Shown: piece by piece, positions 52,013 to 60,650 of the stretch | Layout: every line of letters starts with the position of its first letter | Position numbering within the stretch: position 1 is the first letter of the stretch | Assembly (NCBI RefSeq): GCF_900088415.1 | Contig: NZ_FLLQ01000009.1 | Location: forward strand, 1-64,000 | DNA: 64,000 nucleotides | Source: Vibrio mediterranei | GTDB lineage: Bacteria; Pseudomonadota; Gammaproteobacteria; Enterobacterales; Vibrionaceae | Direction of reading: 5' to 3' | The notes under the pieces: model-generated | Databases searched by the model: none | What the model was told of the DNA's origin: nothing | What the model saw: the letters and a program-made list of their open reading frames with translations, nothing else | Translations under genes and position numbers: made by a program

Positions 52013-53425
52013 TTAATTACTCTTCTTAGGAAGTAATTGACTATCTAGCAAATATTGCTCAGTTTGTGTGGCGTACTCTGCTTTATAGGAATACTTAATG
52101 CTATCTTGAGAGGCGAGTAAGTTGATAGTGAGCAGGTACCCTAACGCAATGAGCAATAGACGTGATGCTTTGTTAGGTTCTGAAAAATGAAGCAACAGAG
52201 CCTGAACTTTAGGTTTGTTCTGAATAAATTTAGGTCCTGATGGAGCAGCGCCATGTTGAGCGTTGTCTTCAGAAGTTAATAAACTATGAATTCCTATCAA
52301 TATAGGAATGATGGCAAACGGGTATACCAAGATTAAGTGCCAATATGAAAAGGTGATTGGTGATAAAGCGGCACTAATTAGTACACCTACAACCGCACCA
52401 AAGGCGTAAAGCTCTATCCACTGAACATTACTCGTTATGTCAGAACCACGTTTAATGGCTGGCTTTACTCGCTTCCACCATAACCAGTTTAGACGTGCAG
52501 ATACGATGACACTTACGGCACCGATGACAAAAATGAACGTTTTCCATAGCGCTAAAGCAGTGAGTTTTAACCATTCTATTTGTGTTAGCCAATCAAATTC
52601 ACTATATGCAATTACTTTGTTTGAGAACAGCATTGAACCGTAGCGCAGCCAGTACAACAGTGCTTTCAAAACTGGGTAGACATGAACCAAACCATAGCCA
52701 ATATAACGGTCACTTTCTCGTTGAATTGCATCATTAACAGCCAGTTCCTGAAAGTAAGGTATTAGAGAAGCCAAGATTGCAGCCACGGCAGCAAAGACAC
52801 CAAACCAAGAGATATGACCCATTTGACGATAAAATAGATACACAGAAATGACGGCTAAGATAGGCCATGAGTAATGCAACTGCATAGCTAAGCCAATAGC
52901 AAGCACATGAATAAAACTGTACCAAAATGACTTGGATTCACGCATCTTGATCGCAGACCACAAATGCATGGTAGCAAATAAACACAAATAAGAGGGGTTA
53001 TAGAGCAGACTGTCGTACAAGAACCAAGGGTTGAGCCAGTACAAAACAACAAGAAGCAATCGAGCCAGCTTTACATGATTGTCTGCAAATACAGTTTTAA
53101 TTACGTTATCTAACAGTATTAGAGAGACTACTCGCAGAGCTAGAAGTAGTACCATCGGAGACCAAGGTGAGTCCCAAACCAGTAAAGGTCCACCTATGAG
53201 CCAAGTGGAGAGAGAGCCAGGTACATTACCTACGGCACTCGCAGCATTACCATAGCTCAACCAGACATCTTGATAGGCACCCAGATACCCTTTGTAAAGC
53301 ATTTGAGTCTGGTCACCGGTGAGAATCTGATTCTGAGCATAAATGAAACAGAACACCAACCCGATGATAAAACCAATGGAATAAAGCCCTGAAAAGTGAC
53401 GTTCGATAGTAGACTTGAGATTCAT
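52013..53425 (-). CDS. Multi-spanning membrane glycosyltransferase (GtrC-like third gene of a gtr cassette)
   Basis: I do not recognise a named family. The 470-residue protein has about 10-12 hydrophobic segments with a periplasmic loop near residues 35-75 containing two acidic residues (in TGDQTQMLY and YQDVW). The C-terminal soluble stretch follows the last segment. It sits directly after gtrB and gtrA, the position of the type-specific glucosyltransferase in serotype-conversion cassettes. The start is taken as the ATG at 53425, just past the gtrA stop; an ATG at 53467 overlaps gtrA by 26 bases. The sugar and acceptor are unknown. Confidence 0.7.
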   Translation of the reverse strand: MNLKSTIERHFSGLYSIGFIIGLVFCFIYAQNQILTGDQTQMLYKGYLGAYQDVWLSYGNAASAVGNVPGSLSTWLIGGPLLVWDSPWSPMVLLLALRVVSLILLDNVIKTVFADNHVKLARLLLVVLYWLNPWFLYDSLLYNPSYLCLFATMHLWSAIKMRESKSFWYSFIHVLAIGLAMQLHYSWPILAVISVYLFYRQMGHISWFGVFAAVAAILASLIPYFQELAVNDAIQRESDRYIGYGLVHVYPVLKALLYWLRYGSMLFSNKVIAYSEFDWLTQIEWLKLTALALWKTFIFVIGAVSVIVSARLNWLWWKRVKPAIKRGSDITSNVQWIELYAFGAVVGVLISAALSPITFSYWHLILVYPFAIIPILIGIHSLLTSEDNAQHGAAPSGPKFIQNKPKVQALLLHFSEPNKASRLLLIALGYLLTINLLASQDSIKYSYKAEYATQTEQYLLDSQLLPKKSN

Positions 53426-53441
53426 AGTTGACTCGTTAGGG

Positions 53442-53846
53442 TTAGTGGGCGGCAGTATTCTTGTCATCTGAAAATGTCCAGATTTTGTGAATCAAATAAG
53501 TGACAACTGGCAGTATGACAACAACGACCAAAACACGAATATAGCTGTTTAAATCAGAAAATAGCTCACTGATACCTTGAGAAATCATAAGAGCACCAAA
53601 CTGAACCATAAAGAACTTAGCGGCATTGCCCCAATTTACTTTATGTTTAAACACAAGAATGGTCTGTGCAAAGTAGGAAAAAATAAATGCAATTGAAAAG
53701 CCTGCTATATTTGCAAACAAAACACTATCTTGCACGATATGCAGATAGGAGAATGCAACAGCGATATGAATTGCAGTTGCCATTCCTCCAGTTAACGCAA
53801 AGCGTACAATACGGTATTGCAGTAGCTTATCTAGCAGAGCTCTCAC
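53442..53846 (-). CDS. gtrA: GtrA-like flippase
   Basis: GtrA-type proteins are thought to flip the undecaprenyl-phosphate sugar made by GtrB across the inner membrane. The 134-residue protein has four hydrophobic segments; FALTGGMATAIHIAVAF near residue 16 and the C-terminal TYLIHKIWTF match the family. The start is a GTG at 53846 that overlaps the gtrB stop as GTGA, so translation is coupled. Confidence 0.9.
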   Translation of the reverse strand: MRALLDKLLQYRIVRFALTGGMATAIHIAVAFSYLHIVQDSVLFANIAGFSIAFIFSYFAQTILVFKHKVNWGNAAKFFMVQFGALMISQGISELFSDLNSYIRVLVVVVILPVVTYLIHKIWTFSDDKNTAAH

Positions 53847-54838
53847 TCTTCATTACCTTGTGTTTGAACTGGCTGAGGAGCAGAGTTCGCTTTCGTTTTT
53901 CCCTGATACTCATCACTTTCAATAATATACGTAGGCCGACGTTTCGACTCCATATATAGGCGACCAATATACTCACCCATAACTCCAATGCCGATTAATT
54001 GAACACCACCAAGGAACAGCATTACAGTAATCAAAGAAGCGTAACCTGGTGCGTCAATTCCATAAATCAATGTCTTTACGACAGTGAAGCTACCGTACAA
54101 GAAAGCTAAAGCGGAAATAAAAGAGCCAATGTATAACCAGATACGCAGTGGAGCAGTACTGAAGCTGGTAATGCCATCTAAAGCAAAGTTCCAGAGTTTC
54201 CAGCCATTAAAGCTGGTCTCGCCTGCTTCTCTCGCGTCACGTTTATACTCAACTACCGACGTTTTAAAACCAACCCAAGAGAAGATTCCTTTCATAAAGC
54301 GCTGGTTTTCTGGTAGTAGTTGTATTGCTTGAACGACTCGTCGATTAATTAAGCGAAAGTCTCCAACATTTTCAGGAATCTCAACTTGTGCAACAGCATT
54401 GTGGAACTTGTAGAAGAGTTCTGCAGTGAGTTTTTTTGCCCAAGTATCAGTGCTGCGATCGACACGCTTTGCCACTACGACATCAAAGCCTTTTTGCCAC
54501 TCACTGATGAAATCTAGGATGAGTTCTGGTGGATCTTGTAGATCGGCATCGATCGGAATAACAACTTCACCTCTAGCAAGATCTAATCCCGCGGTTAGAG
54601 CTGCTTCTTTACCGAAGTTACGGGATAAGTTAACAGTGCGGACATGTTGATTTTGTTCACGAAGCGCACTCATTACTTGTAATGTGTTGTCTCTGCTTCC
54701 GTCATTGATCAGGATAACTTCGTAGCTATAGCCTGTTTGCTCTAATACAGGCGTAATGCGCTGCATAAAAATATCTAAGACTTCCTGTTCATTGTAGCAA
54801 GGACAAATAATAGAGATAACCGGTTGATTTTCTTGCAT
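53843..54838 (-). CDS. gtrB: GtrB-like undecaprenyl-phosphate glycosyltransferase
   Basis: GtrB transfers a hexose (glucose in known cases) from its nucleotide form to undecaprenyl phosphate. The 331-residue protein has a GT2 domain: ISIICPCYNEQEVLDIFMQR, VILINDGSRDNTLQVM, NLSRNFGKEAALTAGLDLA and the metal site PIDADLQDPPEL. Two C-terminal membrane segments (about 229-252 and 264-288) precede GEYIGRLYMESKRRP. It forms a translationally coupled cassette with gtrA and the membrane transferase, inside the LPS core operon rather than in a prophage. Confidence 0.93.
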   Translation of the reverse strand: MQENQPVISIICPCYNEQEVLDIFMQRITPVLEQTGYSYEVILINDGSRDNTLQVMSALREQNQHVRTVNLSRNFGKEAALTAGLDLARGEVVIPIDADLQDPPELILDFISEWQKGFDVVVAKRVDRSTDTWAKKLTAELFYKFHNAVAQVEIPENVGDFRLINRRVVQAIQLLPENQRFMKGIFSWVGFKTSVVEYKRDAREAGETSFNGWKLWNFALDGITSFSTAPLRIWLYIGSFISALAFLYGSFTVVKTLIYGIDAPGYASLITVMLFLGGVQLIGIGVMGEYIGRLYMESKRRPTYIIESDEYQGKTKANSAPQPVQTQGNEE

Positions 54839-54845
54839 GCTAGAC

Positions 54846-55862
54846 CTAAAGAGCGAGTTTCATTTGCTGAATGATATTCTCTGTTGTAGGAATATCGCCA
54901 TGGGCATTCATTACGATAAAGTGTCTTCCATCTAATGGAGTATATCGAAAAGGGACGGTTGAGTAGAAGATGCCCACCGTTTTAGTATGAGTTGACACGG
55001 CAACATTGCGCACCCCAGTATCTGGTGACACAACTAGCTCTGCCGTTGAAATGAAAGACACGAGTTCATCCAGCGGTAAGCAAGGTTGAATAGCAAAGTT
55101 GTCCTTCTGTTCTAGCTCACGAACAAAGTCACCCTTTTCAAAATCGTTTTTACCTTCTAGATAGATATGTAAATGATTAGGAAGTTCCTGAACAGCCTTT
55201 TCTAATAAATCTTTCATTTGCTGTTGTGGCAGAATTTTGGTCGTGGTGGATGCACCGTTAAAATACAGAATTTTCGGCTTTTCACCATCAGGGCGAACAT
55301 ACTCAAGATTACTTGGGTACGCAAAATCAAGAGGGCGAGTAGGGTTATGCCCCAGCATTTTCAACATATCCAACATACATTCGAGCTCAGGTTGATAGTC
55401 TGAACGGAACACAGAAATATTATATAACGTGCCGTTTAAGAATGATTTGTAAGGAAAACCAAACTTAAGGTGAGCTTTACTTAGCAAAGTCATCCAGTAA
55501 GAACGAGCTGTACCAGCAAGATCAAAAATTATGTCCTGAGGTGGTAGCTGTGAAAACTCTTGATATTTCTTTGAGAGAGTCATCTCTTGCTTTTTCTCTC
55601 TACCGGATACAAAAACAGTGCTATCAGCTAAGTCTGTTGGTGCACCGTATTGATAGTTCGAGACGCCGACCAAGGTAATGTGAGCATTGGGGAAGAAGCG
55701 ACGAGCTTCCACTAGAAAAGGGCGTACAATAACTTGATCACCTAAAGCAGCTTGTCTAATAACGGTGATATTTCTCACTTTTTCTGGAGAGAACTCTGTA
55801 GTGAGATATTGCTTCGCTTTTTTAGAGACATAGCCTCCACGCTCACACCAAAAGTAATTCAT
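54846..55862 (-). CDS. GT9 (heptosyltransferase-family) glycosyltransferase
   Basis: The 338-residue protein has the family N-terminus NITVIRQAALGDQVIVRPFL starting at residue 31. This follows a 30-residue extension (MNYFWCERGGYVSKKAKQYL). The donor motif is AELVVSPDTGVRNVAVSTHT. Its start overlaps the waaF stop as ATGA, so the two are coupled. Linkage is not readable; it may add heptose III or another core sugar. Confidence 0.83.
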   Translation of the reverse strand: MNYFWCERGGYVSKKAKQYLTTEFSPEKVRNITVIRQAALGDQVIVRPFLVEARRFFPNAHITLVGVSNYQYGAPTDLADSTVFVSGREKKQEMTLSKKYQEFSQLPPQDIIFDLAGTARSYWMTLLSKAHLKFGFPYKSFLNGTLYNISVFRSDYQPELECMLDMLKMLGHNPTRPLDFAYPSNLEYVRPDGEKPKILYFNGASTTTKILPQQQMKDLLEKAVQELPNHLHIYLEGKNDFEKGDFVRELEQKDNFAIQPCLPLDELVSFISTAELVVSPDTGVRNVAVSTHTKTVGIFYSTVPFRYTPLDGRHFIVMNAHGDIPTTENIIQQMKLAL

Positions 55863-56902
55863 TTTATCTGCTCTTTGTTTTTGAGGTTGTTTAGTGCACT
55901 AATAACTTGTGACGGTAGTAGTTCGTTCAAACAGTTTAGATGTCCTAATGGACATTCTCTTTTGAAGCAAGGACGGCAATCGATATCGGTATTAACAATA
56001 GCCACATTGTCGCTCAGAGGTGGCGTATATTCTGGCGAGCTAGAACCATAGATAGATATTACATTACATCCAACAGCTGCTGAGATATGCATTAAGCCCG
56101 AGTCGTTACTAAATACGGTATCGCAGGCAGCAAGTAGATCAACCGCCTCTGGCAAGGAGGTATCTCCTGCGAGATTGAAGCAATGCGCTTGTTGTTCTTT
56201 ATTTAAAGCTGAACGAATACTCTCGGTCACAACTTTATCTTTTGCCGAACCAAAAAGCCAAACTTGGTGGCCTTGAGAGATAAGATGACGAGCAACCTCG
56301 GCATAGTGGGCATCCGGCCAGCGTTTCGCAGGACCAAATTCCGCGCCTGGACACATCCCGTAAGTTTCACGGTTTTGATTTAATCCAAACTTAACTAAAG
56401 TCTGTTGCTGAATGTCAGAATTAATACTTAATTCAGGGCGCGCGCAGTTTTCTAAAGTCACGCGCTCTAACATCTCTTGCTTTGGATAGGCTAAAGCGAC
56501 AAAGCGCTCTACATAATATTGGAATATTCGTTTATCGGGTCTGAGATCAGTTAAAAGCCCATAGCGAGTTTCACCTTTCCAACCTGTACGGCTTGGTATA
56601 CCAGCGAATAGAGGAATCAAAGCTGACTTTGCAGAGTTGGGCAACACGTAAGCGTGAGTGTACTGCTCTTGTTTTAGACTACGTCCGATTCTCCAGCGAC
56701 CTTTTAGATTAAAAGCACCGTGGCCGATTGGCATTTCAATGGCGCGGTTAACTTCAGGCATTCGTTCTAAAAGTGGGCCACACCAACCGGGCGCTAACAC
56801 ATCAATAGTCGCATAAGGGTGTAATTGCTTGAGTTCTTTATACAAGCTTTGCGACATGACCATGTCGCCAACCCAAGACGGGCCAATAACCAATATTTTC
56901 AT
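55859..56902 (-). CDS. waaF: ADP-heptose:LPS heptosyltransferase II
   Basis: WaaF adds the second L,D-heptose to the inner core. The 347-residue protein is the clearest orthologue among the five GT9 genes: MKILVIGPSWVGDMVMSQSL, GWCGPLLERMPEVNRAIEMP, HAYVLPNSAKSALIPLFAGI, CPGAEFGPAKRWPDAHYAEV and NDSGLMHISAAVGCNV all match E. coli WaaF. The ATG at 56902 is chosen by homology; one at 56914 overlaps the preceding gene. Its substrate is the product of HldD, encoded at the head of the same operon. Confidence 0.95.
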   Translation of the reverse strand: MKILVIGPSWVGDMVMSQSLYKELKQLHPYATIDVLAPGWCGPLLERMPEVNRAIEMPIGHGAFNLKGRWRIGRSLKQEQYTHAYVLPNSAKSALIPLFAGIPSRTGWKGETRYGLLTDLRPDKRIFQYYVERFVALAYPKQEMLERVTLENCARPELSINSDIQQQTLVKFGLNQNRETYGMCPGAEFGPAKRWPDAHYAEVARHLISQGHQVWLFGSAKDKVVTESIRSALNKEQQAHCFNLAGDTSLPEAVDLLAACDTVFSNDSGLMHISAAVGCNVISIYGSSSPEYTPPLSDNVAIVNTDIDCRPCFKRECPLGHLNCLNELLPSQVISALNNLKNKEQIK

Positions 56903-56903
56903 A

Positions 56904-57992
56904 TCATGATTCATTTGTTCTGGAGATCAATTGAGACAGCTTTTGTTCCACATCTGCCCAGTTTAGCTGATTGATGTCTGGAATGGTGTCTTTCTCTGCA
57001 ATACATGTGTAAGAAAGCGGAGAATTAGGGTGCCATTGAGCAAAGTTTTCTTGGTCATCATGGTAAAAGGCAAGTTGGGGTACGCCAAGCCCTGTCGCCA
57101 TATGCACGGTTGCAGTATCGACAGAAACCGTAAATTGTGCCGTTGCCATAATGCTTGCAATATCAAAAATGGATTGGCTAACGTTGTAATGCAGTGCATC
57201 AAGGTTTAACGATGCAATATTATTTTCGACTAACTCAGATGTTTCAGGCGATGAAATCAATACTATGGAGAGTTCAGGCATTTGCTGTTTGATTATTTTT
57301 ACAAGGTTTTCAATCGACGAACCCGTTAACTTACGCGCATTGCCACTGCCATAACCATTTATGACACAGTACTTTTCTATATTGTGTTGACTCAGAAATT
57401 GATGGGCTGTTAGGCGTGATTGTTCTGTTTGAGGGATGACATAGCCTTGCGGAGTTGCTTGAATCCCCATTTTCTCTAATAGCAGCGCAAATCGTTGGGC
57501 AAAATGTAAATGTTGAGTCTCTTGGCCGAGCTTTATGTCAACACAACGCAGAGAGTCATCAAGTCCAGCAATGTGTTTTGCTTGGCATTGGCTTAGAAAG
57601 TAGAGATCTTTCATTTTTGGTCGAGGATTAAGTGACACCAAGAGGTCACACTGACCGATTTGAATACATGCTTTAGTTATTTCTTTGTAACTTGGTCGTT
57701 TTCTCAACTCAATTACCGAATCTGCGCCTAAGTGGTCTAAAAACAATGAACGCATATTTGGAGCCGTAACTACTGAAATACGGATGTTTGGGTCATAACG
57801 TTTGATGTCTTTAAAAACGAAAGAGGATACAAAGGCATCACCAAGTTTTGCATCTGTTCTCAAAAAAACAATATGCTTGATAGACGCAGGCTCTACTGGG
57901 CTATACGGTTTTGGCTTATCAAAAAGGATAACGCCTAATCGATGACGTATTTGGTCACGTAGCAGTTGTAGTCGTGAAACGAATTTACGCAT
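56904..57992 (-). CDS. GT9 (heptosyltransferase-family) glycosyltransferase
   Basis: The 362-residue protein has a basic N-terminal stretch and then the family motif IKHIVFLRTDAKLGDAFVSS near residue 38. The donor site is QFTVSVDTATVHMATGLGVP with QLAFYHDDQENFAQWHPN after it. It may be a WaaQ-type heptosyltransferase III, but that is a guess. It overlaps the fusion gene upstream by eight bases and lies two bases from waaF, so it is tightly coupled. Confidence 0.82.
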   Translation of the reverse strand: MRKFVSRLQLLRDQIRHRLGVILFDKPKPYSPVEPASIKHIVFLRTDAKLGDAFVSSFVFKDIKRYDPNIRISVVTAPNMRSLFLDHLGADSVIELRKRPSYKEITKACIQIGQCDLLVSLNPRPKMKDLYFLSQCQAKHIAGLDDSLRCVDIKLGQETQHLHFAQRFALLLEKMGIQATPQGYVIPQTEQSRLTAHQFLSQHNIEKYCVINGYGSGNARKLTGSSIENLVKIIKQQMPELSIVLISSPETSELVENNIASLNLDALHYNVSQSIFDIASIMATAQFTVSVDTATVHMATGLGVPQLAFYHDDQENFAQWHPNSPLSYTCIAEKDTIPDINQLNWADVEQKLSQLISRTNES

Positions 57993-59766
57993 TTGAATTG
58001 TTTTTCACCTTTCTAAACAAGTAGTTGCCACGGATTTTTCGCCAAAAACCAAAAACATCTGTTTTGGGGAAGATAGCAATACGACGAATTTGATAGCGAT
58101 CTTGATGAAAGCGAAGTGGTCCTGAATCGGTTGCAACAGCGAAGTCATAGCCGGCCTCTTTCGCGAGTTGTTTTGAATCATTATTGTGATCACCAAAAGG
58201 GTAAGCAAACGAGGTCAGTGGTTTGCCAAGTATCGTTTCAAGTGTATTTTTATTCTCTTGGATTTCATGTTGCTGCTGCTCTTTGGACAGTTGACTAAGC
58301 CTTGGATGCGTCAAAGTATGCCCGCCAATCTCAATCAAGCCAGAGTCGGCAAGCTGTTTGACTTGCTCTGCGTTCATAAGGTTGACTGATTTCTCAGGAT
58401 TTTCTGCGTTTTCAACATCCCAACGGTTAAAAGTTTCGCCAGTGACAACATAAACAACTGCCTTGAAGTTATACTTCTGTAAGACAGGCAGCATAAGTTC
58501 CAGATTATCCGCATAGCCATCATCGACAGTAAGCATAATATAGCGTTTACCGGCCTCCAAACGTCTAATAAGTCGTCCATCCTTCAAGTCTTCGAACGTA
58601 AGAGTTTCAAACCCCATACGTTTGAGTAGAGCGAGATGCTTATCAAACATATCAATATGTAAATAGGTGCCATGGACTCCTTTGCCACTCTCGTCCCGAA
58701 TAAAGCGATGATACATCACGATCGGCATCTCACGCTTGAGGGTGTCGACAAAGACATCTTGATAAATACTCTCTACCTGATCGACGATGGTTGAGAGAGT
58801 ATAATTGTCCCTGATAACTTGACTGGTTTCGTCGCTGCAGTACGCGCTTGATAAACCTGTTTCGACCATCTTAGCAATACTGCTGAAGTCAATATCCAGA
58901 TCTTTAGGTCCGATGTCTCCAAAGTTAGTGGCCATAGCTTCACTGACATTCGAGGTATCCACAATACCAATACATTTGGCCTCACCAATCGCTAGCGTTG
59001 GGCGGCCACAGAGCAAAGCCTCCATAGCGACGCGACCAGCTCCAATGACTAAGTCTGCTTCATTGAGCATTTGAGGAACATTGTCGGTATAGCCAACAAA
59101 ATTGACCTGAGGTTTGAACTTCTCAAAACGAGGTTCAAATGTTGAACCTGTAACGATGCGAATGTCGTAGCAATTTGAATCCAAACATTCATCCAATAAA
59201 CGATAACAAAGTTCACCTTTTGGACCCGTCAGTCTACCAACAATCGTGATAACTGGCTTTGGATTTTGAGGGGCAGGAAGCTTTTGAAAATGACCTGTTT
59301 CAATACCATTTCGACTGACTACCATTTGCTCCAAAGGCACATTAAGATCATTGTGTAACTGGTCTCGAATTGCTTCACAAACTGGAAGTGCTTTATTGCC
59401 CATGGCGTGAAATTTCTTACGAGAAGCATGGACAGGCTGCCTACCATGCACAGTGGTAACCATAGGCGTGCCAGTCAGTTTACAAGCGAGATGGCAGCTC
59501 CAACTGGAAGCGCGAGAGTGTGCATGCACAAGCTGGATATTGTGCTTTTTGATGAGATAAATGAGGTAACTTACATGCCAAAAACGACGAAGAATACTGC
59601 GCTTGTTAAAGCGCAGTGAGTAGAATAGACCCGTATGAGGCTTCGTTAGCGTATCAGAGACATAGATGACATTGTGTTCTCTGCGTTCTAACTCATTCCC
59701 AACTGTTGTGGCGTAGACTTCAGCTCCAGTTACTTCTAGTTGAGATAAAGCCATGAGGATATTCAT
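57985..59766 (-). CDS. GT4 glycosyltransferase fused to a polysaccharide deacetylase (NodB) domain
   Basis: The 593-residue protein joins two enzymes. Residues 1-335 are a GT4 transferase: MALSQLEVTGAEVYATTVGN, LVHAHSRASSWSCHLACKL, TIVGRLTGPKGELCYRLLDE, and IGAGRVAMEALLCGRPTLAI with E249. Residues 345-590 are a NodB deacetylase: MYHRF, TVDDGY with D415/D416, GGHTLTHPRLS with metal-binding H483 and H487, and FAYPFGDHN. There is no signal peptide, so both act in the cytoplasm. Klebsiella WabH and WabN perform the same pair of steps (GlcNAc transfer to core, then deacetylation) as separate proteins. I infer a core glucosamine. Confidence 0.88.
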   Translation of the reverse strand: MNILMALSQLEVTGAEVYATTVGNELERREHNVIYVSDTLTKPHTGLFYSLRFNKRSILRRFWHVSYLIYLIKKHNIQLVHAHSRASSWSCHLACKLTGTPMVTTVHGRQPVHASRKKFHAMGNKALPVCEAIRDQLHNDLNVPLEQMVVSRNGIETGHFQKLPAPQNPKPVITIVGRLTGPKGELCYRLLDECLDSNCYDIRIVTGSTFEPRFEKFKPQVNFVGYTDNVPQMLNEADLVIGAGRVAMEALLCGRPTLAIGEAKCIGIVDTSNVSEAMATNFGDIGPKDLDIDFSSIAKMVETGLSSAYCSDETSQVIRDNYTLSTIVDQVESIYQDVFVDTLKREMPIVMYHRFIRDESGKGVHGTYLHIDMFDKHLALLKRMGFETLTFEDLKDGRLIRRLEAGKRYIMLTVDDGYADNLELMLPVLQKYNFKAVVYVVTGETFNRWDVENAENPEKSVNLMNAEQVKQLADSGLIEIGGHTLTHPRLSQLSKEQQQHEIQENKNTLETILGKPLTSFAYPFGDHNNDSKQLAKEAGYDFAVATDSGPLRFHQDRYQIRRIAIFPKTDVFGFWRKIRGNYLFRKVKNNSNA

Positions 59767-59802
59767 TTAATCGTTACCTTTTATTCGGTTTTTCAATACA
59801 TT

Positions 59803-60561
59803 TTATAAGTCTGAGTTAGCTAGCGGGCTCTTCAATTTTTTTATCTGGCGTCGATTAAACAGGAACCTTCGCAGTTTTCGATACCCAGAATAGATTTCAC
59901 GGCTTAACTTAATATAGAAAGGCGCCGCTGTCTCATTGTTGAGTTGGATCGTCGTACCAAAGTCTTCAGAACTTTCAATGACTGCCGGCGAATACAAAAA
60001 TGACGGAACACCATGAATGTATGAAGAGCCGATATAATTGTCTACAGGCATGCACCATACTCTTGAATTTAGCATCAGTGCTTCAGCTGCTTTTGGAGTT
60101 AGAGCATAACCACAAGTGCCACCACTGTTATTGCTCATATAAGAGACACAACCACCAAGAAAACTCTCAACAACAGTTGTTCGGCATTTACTTATCTTTC
60201 TTTCTAGTCGAAGAAATGAGTATTTTTTGACACTATTCTCAATGTTGTCCAAATGTAGTTTTAAGTTGCTATCAACACGCGCATCATCTTCAATAACAAC
60301 AATGGGTTGTTGCAGTTCTACGCACTTTGACCAAAGTAAGTAATGGCTAGCATAACAACCTAATTCGCCACGAGATGGTCTTTTTCCACTGATAAGCCAT
60401 TTTCTTTTTTTATGGTTGTAGTTTTCCCAAAGAGGATGTTCACCCTCAGAACCATCAATAGCGTTGAAAAACTTAAATTCTATATTTTGTTCTGCTAATA
60501 AACGACCAATACGCTCGCGTCTATCTGGGCTTCTCAATAAGCTTAGGACGAAAATTTTCAT
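59803..60561 (-). CDS. GT25 family LPS glycosyltransferase
   Basis: GT25 enzymes (Lex/Lgt type) add galactose or glucose to the outer core. The 252-residue protein begins MKIFVLSLLRSPDRRERIGR, then FKFFNAIDG and the family motif GELGCYASHYLLWSKCVE (residues about 65-82). The metal-binding IVVIEDDARVDSN and GTCGYALTPKAAEALM follow. The coding sequence is more AT-rich than its neighbours, so it may be a recent arrival. It lies between hldD (after a terminator) and the fusion gene. Confidence 0.9.
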   Translation of the reverse strand: MKIFVLSLLRSPDRRERIGRLLAEQNIEFKFFNAIDGSEGEHPLWENYNHKKRKWLISGKRPSRGELGCYASHYLLWSKCVELQQPIVVIEDDARVDSNLKLHLDNIENSVKKYSFLRLERKISKCRTTVVESFLGGCVSYMSNNSGGTCGYALTPKAAEALMLNSRVWCMPVDNYIGSSYIHGVPSFLYSPAVIESSEDFGTTIQLNNETAAPFYIKLSREIYSGYRKLRRFLFNRRQIKKLKSPLANSDL

Positions 60562-60591
60562 CTTTAATATTAGGTCTCACAGTCACCCATT

Positions 60592-60633
60592 AAAAAAGAG
60601 CCCGCAGCGCCTTTATAAGGCGTTTTTAGGCTC
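60592..60633 (-). terminator. Terminator between hldD and the GT25 gene
   Basis: Nested stems on the minus strand (outer AGAGCC / GGCTCT, inner CGCCTT / AAGGCG) end in TTTTTTA. It would reduce read-through from hldD into the rest of the core operon, so a second promoter may exist before the GT25 gene. Confidence 0.75.
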
Positions 60634-60650
60634 TACTGGTGAAAGTGAAT

